This document shows positions 18,561 through 25,315 of a DNA stretch of 64,000 nt, one piece after another. The stretch comes from Acidobacteriota bacterium (GTDB lineage: Bacteria > Acidobacteriota > Terriglobia > Terriglobales > Acidobacteriaceae). The stretch is taken from positions 18,275 through 82,274 of the forward strand of contig JAJYCQ010000003.1 of NCBI GenBank assembly GCA_021778315.1. Direction: 5' to 3'. The notes below the pieces were generated by a model, which did not search any database, had not been told where the DNA came from, and saw only the letters and a list, made by a program, of their open reading frames with translations. Each line of letters begins with the position of its first letter. Position 1 is the stretch's first letter. The position numbers and the translations under genes are program-made.

Positions 18561-19451
18561 CTACGGCATCTTCTGCACCACAGTCCCCGCCGGAATCTTC
18601 AGCTCGAACTGGTCTGCCTCGAACGCCTCGTTCAGCGTCAGCTTCGTCACATCGATCTTCAGCGAGTACTCATCCAGCGGCCTCCGAATCGTAATCACCA
18701 TCGGAAACTGCTGCTCCCCAAACGCCTGGTACGCCTCATAGGTCGCCTGCGTCACCACCCGTCCGTTCTCGTCATAAATATCCTGCTGAAACGGCAGCAT
18801 CGTCACGCGGCTGATGTGGACGACTCGCTCCACCTGCAGCACATTCCCGCTCTTCGTCTTCAACACATTCAGGTCGTAATCCGGCTCCGCGATCGCGTCC
18901 TTATGATGTGGATCCGGCTGAATAATCCGAGTCGACTCCGTCAGCGTCACAAACTCATCCGGCTTCACTCCCGGCACCAGCAGCGAATCCAGAAACACCG
19001 CCGGCCTCAGATTCTCCAGCCCGTTCTTCGAAGGCTTCGTCACCAGGTCGCTGCCCTGCATCCACACATTCCCATGCGACGACGCTCTCTTCAGCGTAAA
19101 CGTCTCTCCATCGCTCACCATGTCCAGCGCGCTCGACCCAATCAGCGGAAGCTGCAGAATCACCCGCAGATACGCCGGCTTCTGCACAAAGATGTACCCC
19201 TTGAACGAGGTATATTCCTTGACCTTGCCTTCCTTCGATCCGCCCGTCGCCGCAACCACCAGCACCTGCGCATTCAACGTCTTCACCGCAGCGTCCCGGT
19301 CCGATACACCCTTCTCCACCTGCTCGACGCTCTCCGTCTGATACGCCTCCGGTGCCTGCGTCTTCAACACGGCGCGGGTCGTCGACAGGCAGCCGGTTAA
19401 CCCGACTCCCATCGCCATGATCAGTATGGGCAGCACTCTCAAATGTCTCAT
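18561..19451 (-). CDS. Outer-membrane lipoprotein, DUF4292/LolB-like
   Basis: A 296-residue lipoprotein with signal peptide and lipobox LTGC (Cys about residue 21). After a helical linker (QTESVEQVEKGVSDRD) the rest is a long curved beta-sheet pattern (GYIFVQKPAYLRVILQLP; SALDMVSDGETFTL), as in LolA/LolB-like lipoprotein carriers and DUF4292 proteins. It faces the oxidoreductase gene convergently across a 140-base gap that contains palindromic repeat sequence. Role in lipoprotein or lipid transfer to the outer membrane is inferred from fold resemblance. Confidence 0.65.
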   Translation of the reverse strand: MRHLRVLPILIMAMGVGLTGCLSTTRAVLKTQAPEAYQTESVEQVEKGVSDRDAAVKTLNAQVLVVAATGGSKEGKVKEYTSFKGYIFVQKPAYLRVILQLPLIGSSALDMVSDGETFTLKRASSHGNVWMQGSDLVTKPSKNGLENLRPAVFLDSLLVPGVKPDEFVTLTESTRIIQPDPHHKDAIAEPDYDLNVLKTKSGNVLQVERVVHISRVTMLPFQQDIYDENGRVVTQATYEAYQAFGEQQFPMVITIRRPLDEYSLKIDVTKLTLNEAFEADQFELKIPAGTVVQKMP

Positions 19452-19536
19452 CAGTCGCAGTTACTCAGTATATCGACTCCCGCCAGCCCCTTAACGATGC
19501 ACTATCTCTCCGTCCCGCTCCCTCTACCTCGTCCGC

Positions 19537-19782
19537 TCAGTCCACCGGACGCCCCAGAACGCTTTCAACATGGCTCCAGATCGCGCCATACGTCGCAATC
19601 CACGGCTTACTCACGATCTCCACCGCCACCTGCCCCGCTCCCAGCGTCCAACTCAGCGTCACACCGTCCGCTGTCGCCCTCCCGCTCGGCTGCGTCAGGT
19701 CGATAGCAGGCCCCCCAGACGCCTTCACCTTTGCGGCGATGGCGGCTGGGTCCGGGATGCTGTAATGTTTTGTCTCGCTCAT
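19537..19782 (-). CDS. Small phage-associated hypothetical protein
   Basis: An 81-residue protein from MSETKHYSIP at 19782, one base after the upstream gene's TAG, so it is co-translated with it; a longer frame starts inside that gene and is unlikely. It reads as a soluble alpha/beta protein (IDLTQPSGRATADGVTLSW, then VEIVSKPWIATYG). No family recognised. It is the last gene of the second phage-like block. Confidence 0.6.
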   Translation of the reverse strand: MSETKHYSIPDPAAIAAKVKASGGPAIDLTQPSGRATADGVTLSWTLGAGQVAVEIVSKPWIATYGAIWSHVESVLGRPVD

Positions 19783-19783
19783 C

Positions 19784-20242
19784 CTAAGCCACCACCGGTA
19801 CCGAACTCGCCACCGCCACCTTACTCGCCGGCACCGCATTCAACAGCGCCGTAAGCTCTGCATCGATGATCGACACATACTTCTCAATCGAGCTCAACGT
19901 CGCCGGATTGCTCACCTTCAGCGCCGCCAGCAGCTCCGGAAGCTGTGCCTGGATCCCGGCCAGCAGCGTCGGCAGACTCGTCGCCGCATTCGCACTCGAC
20001 GTAACCGCAAACGCCGTCGCCAGGTCCGCCTTGATGTTCGAAATAATCCTGTTCGCCTCCGCCCCCAGCACCGGCCCGCCCCCTACCGCCACAATCGTCA
20101 CCACGATCGGCCCCAGATACGTCAGAACTCCCTGCGCAATCGCAATCCACGACGGTGCTTCCCCAAACAGCTTCTTGAACGCGCCCTCTACCTTTGACGC
20201 GAACGACTCAATATCCCTGATAAACGTCCCAAAAATGCTCAT
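19784..20242 (-). CDS. Phage-associated protein with hydrophobic segment
   Basis: A 152-residue protein, start MSIFGTFIRDIE at 20242 behind GGAGGAG. The N-terminus is amphipathic (ESFASKVEGAFKKLFG); residues about 30-60 are hydrophobic (IAIAQGVLTYLGPIVVTIVAVGG), a probable membrane segment; the C-terminal 90 residues are Ala/Leu-rich helices ending in ALLNAVPASKVAVASS. The build (short amphipathic head, one membrane segment, helical tail) would suit a phage holin or a membrane-associated structural protein, but this is only a suggestion. Confidence 0.6.
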   Translation of the reverse strand: MSIFGTFIRDIESFASKVEGAFKKLFGEAPSWIAIAQGVLTYLGPIVVTIVAVGGGPVLGAEANRIISNIKADLATAFAVTSSANAATSLPTLLAGIQAQLPELLAALKVSNPATLSSIEKYVSIIDAELTALLNAVPASKVAVASSVPVVA

Positions 20243-20333
20243 GCCTGTCTCCTCCGGGAATCCCCGGCCTTCCTGCAAATCTCAACCTTGGTTCGACCAC
20301 CCACATCGCCCTACTCCGCCCTACTCTCTGCTA

Positions 20334-20675
20334 CTACTCCCCGCTACTTCCCGCCGCCGCTCCCTGCGCTTCCTTCCACGCCCGTTCCCGCTCGATCATC
20401 TCCCGCTCCATCTGCTCCAGGTGCTTCACCACTGAACCCTTCCTCCGCGACGGGCTCTTCCGCACCGGCTTCAGCAGCTCGTTCGCCAGCTTTACATGGG
20501 GGCAGCTCCCCTTCTTCGCCGCCTCCACAAATCCCTGCACAATCCCCTCAAACTCCCGCGCCAGCGTCCGCCTCATATGGCTCCGGCACTCCCCCGGCCG
20601 CATCGGCTTCACTTTCGCCACGCCAACAGCGACCTTCACCCCATCCACAGCCTCATCCTGCCCATTCCCTGCCAT
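20334..20675 (-). CDS. Basic phage-associated protein, possible small terminase
   Basis: A 113-residue charged protein starting MAGNGQDEAV after a GGAGGGG site. The middle (CRSHMRRTLAREFEGIVQGF, then CPHVKLANELLKP) is helical and basic, followed by RKSPSRRKGSVVKHLEQMEREMIERE, probably a DNA-binding and coiled-coil tail. It lies downstream of the HTH regulator and has its own promoter and hairpin leader. A small terminase subunit role is conceivable because none is found beside the large subunit, but no signature proves it. Confidence 0.55.
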   Translation of the reverse strand: MAGNGQDEAVDGVKVAVGVAKVKPMRPGECRSHMRRTLAREFEGIVQGFVEAAKKGSCPHVKLANELLKPVRKSPSRRKGSVVKHLEQMEREMIERERAWKEAQGAAAGSSGE

Positions 20676-20690
20676 TGCCCCTCCAAAACA

Positions 20691-20721
20691 AAACGGGAGG
20701 CCCCAGTGGGGTCTCCCGTTT
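20691..20721 (-). terminator. Strong hairpin in 5' leader
   Basis: Minus strand: 14-pair stem (AAACGGGAG-G/T-CCCC with GGGG-CTCCCGTTT) and 3-base loop, followed by TTTTGTTTTGG and the ribosome site of the 113-residue gene. It has the form of an intrinsic terminator but sits only about 15 bases before a start codon, in a leader between promoter and gene. Confidence 0.75.
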
Positions 20722-20752
20722 GCTCTACAAATATTTTGTCTACTTCTTAAGA

Positions 20753-20782
20753 ATAGCAGGTTGGCTACACCCGCTATGCCAA
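20753..20782 (-). promoter_or_regulatory. Promoter TTGGCA-N18-TGCTAT, shared with 48.7 kb
   Basis: Minus-strand -35-like TTGGCA (20782-20777) and -10-like TGCTAT (20758-20753), 18 bases apart, just after the HTH gene stop. The same arrangement, with identical spacing and conserved flanks (upstream TTCCA-(G)AAAGTTGGCATAG, downstream AGACAAAA), occurs at 48736-48765. Conservation between two unlinked leaders makes a real promoter likely. Confidence 0.55.
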
Positions 20783-20804
20783 CTTTCTGGAACTTTTATT
20801 TGAC

Positions 20805-21443
20805 TTAGAATGAAACACTTCGGGGAATCTCCTCGCCTCGACCCCCTTGACAGCTTTTCAGCGGTTCGAGCAGCCGAGCCTCCAGAAACATCTCCGTCAG
20901 CCGGTCCAGCGCCCGCCCATACTGCCGGATGCAGTTCCGCAGACTCAGCCCCAGCATCCCCGCAGCTTCGCCCTGCGTGTACTGCTGCAGCGCGATCCGC
21001 TTGATCAGCTGCTGGTCCATCACCTGCAACCTACCCAGCCGCTTCTCCACATCGAAGCAGAAGATCACAGCATCCTCAAAGCCATGCACCTTATAACTCG
21101 ATATATTGCCCTGAAACAGCTCCCGCCCCAGCAGCGACGGTACCCGTCCCGCCTGCATCGACAGCCGCAGATACCGCCGCAACATCCCCTCCGTGTACTT
21201 GCGATAAAACGCCAGTTCCACCTTCGGTTCGCTGCTCTCAGCGGCTGCTGACTCCCGCACCGTCGCGGCATAACTCTCCGCAACCGCCCATACCCGTGGA
21301 AGATTCAACGCGTTGGATCGTCTCGCGACCACCCTCCCCGTACTTCCCTCGCGTATCTCCTGCTCATGCTCTACCGCTAGCACTCGCCGCGGAACCAGCA
21401 TCAGCCCGGCTCCCTGCTCTCGCATACCCAGTTGCTTCTTCAT
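20805..21443 (-). CDS. HTH regulator (sigma/ArpU-like), phage-type
   Basis: A 212-residue protein. The ATG at 21443 overlaps the previous stop (ATGA) and has GGGAGG upstream; a longer frame of 47 extra residues overlaps the zinc-ribbon gene and is rejected. The N-terminal half is helical (VELAFYRKYTEGMLRRYLRL), and residues about 140-195 (MDQQLIKRIALQQYTQGEAA, then GLSLRNCIRQYGRALDRL) form a helix-turn-helix resembling sigma region 4 or ArpU-type late transcription regulators. It is the second gene of the promoter-21.9 kb transcript and lies directly before another promoter, so it may control the late genes. The target is inference. Confidence 0.65.
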   Translation of the reverse strand: MKKQLGMREQGAGLMLVPRRVLAVEHEQEIREGSTGRVVARRSNALNLPRVWAVAESYAATVRESAAAESSEPKVELAFYRKYTEGMLRRYLRLSMQAGRVPSLLGRELFQGNISSYKVHGFEDAVIFCFDVEKRLGRLQVMDQQLIKRIALQQYTQGEAAGMLGLSLRNCIRQYGRALDRLTEMFLEARLLEPLKSCQGGRGEEIPRSVSF

Positions 21444-21634
21444 CGAGCACCTCCCATGCACGCCGCTGTACTCACAGTGGTGCACCGCTGTACTCGACGA
21501 CTCGACGCCAGCGGTGCCGGAAACTCCGACAACCACTGAGCGCATCCACGGCAGTAAACTCCATGCCCCATGGCGCGCAACCACAGCGCCCCACAGGCTT
21601 CACATACCTTCAAATCAACGCGGAAGTCCTTCAT
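21440..21634 (-). CDS. Small zinc-ribbon protein
   Basis: A 64-residue protein starting MKDFRVDLKVCEACGALWL. Two Cys pairs, C-x2-C at residues 11-14 and C-x2-C at about 29-32 (CRGC), make a zinc ribbon. GGAG lies nine bases before the ATG. It overlaps the HTH gene by four bases, so both are made together. Zinc-ribbon microproteins of this size usually bind nucleic acid or a protein partner; partnership with the HTH regulator is the obvious inference. Confidence 0.7.
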   Translation of the reverse strand: MKDFRVDLKVCEACGALWLRAMGHGVYCRGCAQWLSEFPAPLASSRRVQRCTTVSTAACMGGAR

Positions 21635-22143
21635 TTCTTTTTTCTCCAGGCACTACTCTCCCCGGCGAGCCTCGGTCATTTTTCAGCGGTCGGATGGGCT
21701 CGCTCAGTTGCTATTAGGTCTGCTCGCCCTCGGTCTTCGGTCTCCGTCGGAGTCCCGGCTGGTGGCATTACCTGCTGTTGTCGTCTTTCGCCGGACTCGG
21801 CCCTGGAAATGCCCGCCCGCCTCCTGCTTTCCCCTCGAAGTCTTTCGCCTCCCCCGCAGCTCCATTTCATGGGCTCCGGCAAAGAATCGCCTTCGTTCAA
21901 GTTCTGCGGTTATAGCGCCGAACCCTATTCCCGTCAACTTCTATTTTCAAAGAGAGCTAAATCGCTCTAACCACAATAACTACAATAAGTTGGGTGTATA
22001 TTCCCAAAACTCTGTCTGTGGATATTCGCTAAATGTTCGCCTCTCAATAGGTTGCCCGCTTTTTGCCTAAATTTCATCCCCTTCCACCCCTATAACTTGC
22101 GTTCCTCCCACCCTCACCACAAGACGATTCCCCCGTCCGCCTC
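21635..22143 (-). other. Intergenic: long leader of phage-like block
   Basis: About 510 bases between mltG and the zinc-ribbon gene. The half next to mltG is AT-rich for this genome and contains no convincing gene. A near-consensus leftward promoter at 21909-21937 leaves a leader of roughly 270 bases. Short frames inside the leader lack ribosome sites and I do not annotate them; a structured RNA cannot be excluded. Confidence 0.5.
21909..21937 (-). promoter_or_regulatory. Sigma70 promoter TTGACG-N17-TATAAC
   Basis: On the minus strand TTGACG (21937-21932) and TATAAC (21914-21909) are exactly 17 bases apart. Each differs from consensus by one base. It points toward the zinc-ribbon/HTH operon. 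It is the best promoter seen in the window. Confidence 0.75.
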
Positions 22144-23160
22144 CTACCGTTTTGCCTCCGCGCGGTACGTCGCCACATTCGCGTTATGCTCCTCCAATGT
22201 CGCCGCAAACCGCGTCGCCCCCGCCGAATTCGCCACAAAATACAAATAATCCGTCCGCGCCGGCCGGAGCACCGCCTTCAGCGCTGCCACTCCCGGGTTA
22301 CAGATCGGCCCCGGCGGCAGTCCCGCATGCACATACGTGTTGTACGCCGAGTCCGACTTCAGCTCGCTCTGGTGAATCACCCCCGTCCACGTCCCCCGCA
22401 GCAGCGACGCATAAATCACCGCCGGATCCGTCTGCAGCGGCATCCCCGCCGCCAGTCGGTTCTCAAACACGCTCGCTACCACCGGCCGCTCCGCGTCAAT
22501 ATGAACCTCCTTCTCCACCAGCGACGCCATCGTCACCGTCCGCTCCACCTCCCCGCGATGCATCCCCAGCCGCGTCACCTCCTGCCCAAACCGGTGCACC
22601 ATCGCCGTCAGCATCTGCGCTGCCGTCTCATGACGCCCAAACTTGTACGTATCCGGAAACAGGTACCCCTCCAGCGACCTCGCTCCTCCCGTCGGAACCC
22701 ATGCCTCAATCAGCTCCGTATGCTGCTCCTCCGCCAGCAGAAAATCCTCCCTCGAATCCAGTCCCGCCGCCGCCACCGCGCCCGCAATATCAAAGATGTT
22801 GAACCCCTCCGGAACCACCACCGTCACGGTATATACATCTCCCCTGCGCAGCCGGTCGTACACCTCCGCCATCGTCGCCGCGTGGTCGAACCGGTACTCC
22901 CCGGCCTTCAGCGTCCCCGCGCCCGGCCCTCGCACGCTCTTCCACACCGTCAAAGCGTCAAACGCCACCGCACTGCGAACGATCCCCGCCTTCTGCAACG
23001 CCCTCGCAATCCCCGCCGTCCCCGTCCCCGGAGCAATCTCCACAAACGTCTCCGCCCCCGGCCCAAACGGCACCAGCACAAAGAACCCCACCGCCACCGC
23101 CACCAAAACCGCCACCACCACCAAAGTCTTCAGCACCCTCACAAGCACCACCTCACCCAA
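22144..23160 (-). CDS. mltG: Endolytic murein transglycosylase
   Basis: A 338-residue inner-membrane enzyme that cuts nascent glycan strands and limits peptidoglycan chain length. One N-terminal membrane helix (about residues 7-30, TLVVVAVLVAVAVGFFVLV), a LysM-like middle (VPEGFNIFDIAGAVAAAGL), then the YceG catalytic domain with the conserved Glu in TMASLVEKEVHID and the family signatures YLFPDTYKF and LQTDPAVIYA, ending SDSAYNTYVHAGLPPGPICNPG. Length fits the family. It is divergent from ruvX across 70 bases, a common pairing (mltG next to yqgF). Confidence 0.9.
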   Translation of the reverse strand: MGEVVLVRVLKTLVVVAVLVAVAVGFFVLVPFGPGAETFVEIAPGTGTAGIARALQKAGIVRSAVAFDALTVWKSVRGPGAGTLKAGEYRFDHAATMAEVYDRLRRGDVYTVTVVVPEGFNIFDIAGAVAAAGLDSREDFLLAEEQHTELIEAWVPTGGARSLEGYLFPDTYKFGRHETAAQMLTAMVHRFGQEVTRLGMHRGEVERTVTMASLVEKEVHIDAERPVVASVFENRLAAGMPLQTDPAVIYASLLRGTWTGVIHQSELKSDSAYNTYVHAGLPPGPICNPGVAALKAVLRPARTDYLYFVANSAGATRFAATLEEHNANVATYRAEAKR

Positions 23161-23229
23161 GCATTCTAGTCATAACTCCCAACTGTCTACTGTCTACCTG
23201 TCCGCCCCTCTCCCCCGTACACTAACTCC

Positions 23230-23730
23230 GTGCCCCATCCCCGCATCCTCGCGCTCGACGTCGGCGACCGCCGCATCGGCCTCGCCATCACCGACCCCCT
23301 CGGTCTCACCGCACAGCCTCTCTTCACCCTCCACCGCGCCAGCCCCAAACCAAATATAAGAGCCGACCTCAAGTCCATCGCCCGCTTCATCCGCCAGCAC
23401 AAAGTCGAAGCCCTCCTCGTCGGCAACCCCCTCCACGCCGACGGCACGCCCAGCCCCCAGGCCGCCAAAGCCCAGGCCTTCGCCCAGGCCCTCCACGAAG
23501 CCTACCCCACCCTCCCCCTCCATCTCCTCGACGAGCGCCTCACCACTCACGACGCCCACGCCCTCCTCGACGCCTCCGGCAACTTCCCCCGCTTCGCCTC
23601 CGGCTCCAACGCCCGTTCCACCCGCCTCGACCGCACCGACATCATCGACCAGGTAGCCGCCACCCTCCTCCTCCAGAGCTTCCTCTCCGCCTCCAGCCCC
23701 ACTCTTCTCCCCGATCCTGACGCCTCGTAG
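23230..23730 (+). CDS. ruvX: Holliday junction resolvase-like RuvX (YqgF)
   Basis: A 166-residue RNase H-fold protein implicated in 16S rRNA 5' maturation and possibly junction resolution. The opening ILALDVGDRRIGLAITDPLG carries the first acidic residue, VEALLVGNPLHADG the family's central motif, LHLLDERLTTHDA the second acidic pair and RTDIIDQVAATLLLQ the C-terminal Asp. It starts at GTG. The C-terminus has a short Ser/Pro tail. Divergent neighbour is mltG; greA follows after 65 bases. Confidence 0.88.
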   Translation: MPHPRILALDVGDRRIGLAITDPLGLTAQPLFTLHRASPKPNIRADLKSIARFIRQHKVEALLVGNPLHADGTPSPQAAKAQAFAQALHEAYPTLPLHLLDERLTTHDAHALLDASGNFPRFASGSNARSTRLDRTDIIDQVAATLLLQSFLSASSPTLLPDPDAS

Positions 23731-23795
23731 CCAAACTCCTCGTCTACCATTTCGTATAATCGACTTTTAACTCCCCTGCCCTGCCGACTTACGGC

Positions 23796-24314
23796 ATGGC
23801 CAGCAAAGCAGACCCAAGCATGGAAGACATCAAAAAAGCCCTCGAAGAGCAGATCAAAGCCCTCGAATACGAGCTCACCACCGAACTCCCCGCCGAGATC
23901 AAGAAAGCCGTCGCCCTCGGCGATCTCTCCGAAAACGCCGAGTATCACTCCGCCAAACAGCGCCAGGAGTTCGTCAACGCCCGCCTCGGCCAGCTCAAAA
24001 AGCGCATGGGCGAGCTCGCCATGGTCAACCTCGACAACATCCCCCGCGACAAAGTCGGCTTTGGCTCCACCGTCGTCGTCTTCGACTCCACCAAGGAAGA
24101 GCACATCACCTACAAGCTCGTCACCAGCGAAGAATCCGACGTCACCAAGGGCCTCATCTCCACCACCTCCCCCATTGGCCGAGCCCTCCTCAGCAAAGAA
24201 ATCGGAGACACCGCCACCGTGATCACCCCCAACGGCAAGCGTGAACTCGAAGTCCTCAAACTCACCACCATCCACGAAACCATCAAAGTCACCACCCTCA
24301 AGGTCCCCGAGTAG
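23796..24314 (+). CDS. greA: Transcription elongation factor GreA
   Basis: A 172-residue factor that rescues backtracked RNA polymerase by stimulating transcript cleavage. The N-terminal coiled coil (about 8-80) carries the acidic tip LGDLSENAEYHSAK with D43 and E46, and the C-terminal FKBP-like domain includes SPIGRALLSKEIGDT and the usual VITPNGKRELEVLKL. Length is about 15 longer than E. coli GreA, mainly at both ends. A TATAAT at 23755-23760 could be its -10 element, but no good -35 is seen. Confidence 0.93.
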   Translation: MASKADPSMEDIKKALEEQIKALEYELTTELPAEIKKAVALGDLSENAEYHSAKQRQEFVNARLGQLKKRMGELAMVNLDNIPRDKVGFGSTVVVFDSTKEEHITYKLVTSEESDVTKGLISTTSPIGRALLSKEIGDTATVITPNGKRELEVLKLTTIHETIKVTTLKVPE

Positions 24315-24396
24315 CCTCACCCGCACCTCCCACTCCGTCCTCTCGACCGCAGGCGCGCCTCCTTTTGCGCGCCGCCGTCAGGAGTCCCCTGTGCCG

Positions 24397-24486
24397 TTGC
24401 CTTTGCTTTTGCCTTTGCCTTTGCTTTTGCTTTTGCCTTTGCCTTTGCCTTTGCTTTTCTGGCTGTCATCCCGCAGGGATCTGCTT
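24397..24486. repeat. TTGCYT minisatellite plus palindrome element
   Basis: Ten consecutive hexamers TTGC(C/T)T run from 24397 to 24456, directly followed by an element TCTGGCTGTCATCCCGCAGG... (24458-24486) with inverted repeat ATCCC/GGGAT. The 365-base gap between greA and the next gene also holds a GTCATTCCGAGGCGCAG-type repeat near 24518 and nothing else recognisable. Related composites occur at 28.5 and 33.8 kb. Confidence 0.8.
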
Positions 24487-24679
24487 CTTCTGTTGCCCTT
24501 GCACTTGCCTTTCTATCTGTCATTCCGAGGCGCAGCCGGGGAACCCGCTTCTCGCGAGCGAAGCAAGCACCCGTTCTCCAGCGCGCCCTCTAAATCCCCG
24601 TCATCTCCACCACCGCAGCACTCCGTCACAAGCACTAGCCCCCCGCAGCCCCACATCCGCGATAAACTGATAGGACGCA

Positions 24680-25315
24680 ATGACCTGGACACGTGCCTTC
24701 GGCAACGGCAGCGGCTGGCTGCTACAAAAGATCGTCAACGGTCTCGCCCTCTCGCGCATCTCCCCCAACACCCTCACCTTCATCGGCCTCATCATCAACG
24801 TCGTCGCCGCCTTCTTCTTCGGCTACGCCCGCGCCAACAACTACGTCCGCATGTTCCTCTACGCCGGCCTCGTCATCATCGGTGCAGGCCTATTCGACAT
24901 GGTCGACGGCCGAGTCGCCCGCCAGACCAACCAGGTCTCCGTCTTTGGCGCCTTCTTCGATTCCGTCCTCGACCGCTACTCCGACGTCGCCCTCTTCTTC
25001 GGCCTGCTCGTCTTCTACGCCCGAGGCAACCGCTTCTTCTATGTCTTCCTCGTAGCCTTCGTCATGACCGCCTCGCTCATGGTCAGCTACACCAGAGCCC
25101 GAGCCGAAGCCCTCATCGGCTCCTGCAAAGTCGGCTTCATGGAGCGCCCCGAGCGCATCGTCCTCGTCATCCTCGGAGCCCTCTTCGAGCGCTGGGACGC
25201 CATGGCCCCCGCCCTCTGGATCCTCGCCATCATGGCCACCCTCACCGTCATCCACCGCATCCGCTACACCTACCTAGAAACCGAACGCCGCAAACTCCAG
25301 CTCTCTCCCAAATGA
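24680..25315 (+). CDS. CDP-alcohol phosphatidyltransferase
   Basis: A 211-residue membrane enzyme of phospholipid synthesis. The family signature D-G-x2-A-R-x8-G-x3-D-x3-D is complete in DMVDGRVARQTN...GAFFDSVLDR (about residues 74-102). Several hydrophobic helices follow (IVLVILGALFERWD; ALWILAIMATLTV). It transfers a CMP-activated phosphatidyl group to an alcohol (inositol, glycerol or similar); the acceptor cannot be read from sequence. Its stop overlaps the isoaspartyl peptidase start (ATGA). Confidence 0.85.
   Translation: MTWTRAFGNGSGWLLQKIVNGLALSRISPNTLTFIGLIINVVAAFFFGYARANNYVRMFLYAGLVIIGAGLFDMVDGRVARQTNQVSVFGAFFDSVLDRYSDVALFFGLLVFYARGNRFFYVFLVAFVMTASLMVSYTRARAEALIGSCKVGFMERPERIVLVILGALFERWDAMAPALWILAIMATLTVIHRIRYTYLETERRKLQLSPK

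Noticed and set aside
20753..20790. GTTGGCATAG motif considered as a sigma54 promoter
   Set aside because: The required GC at ten bases from GG is not present; a TTGGCA-N18-TGCTAT reading fits both copies.
21676..21937. Two short overlapping leftward frames before the zinc-ribbon gene
   Set aside because: TTG starts without ribosome sites; one begins inside the -35 element of the promoter.
1..22000. Attachment sites, integrase or tRNA target for the phage region
   Set aside because: None seen on either strand; the phage end must lie outside the window or the region is domesticated.
24397..24456. Hexamer array considered as CRISPR
   Set aside because: Unit is 6 bases without spacers, and no cas genes are present.
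24241..25311. A long plus-strand frame leading into the isoaspartyl peptidase
   Set aside because: It runs through the end of greA, the hexamer array and the phosphatidyltransferase gene in another frame; the peptidase has a coupled ATG at 25312.
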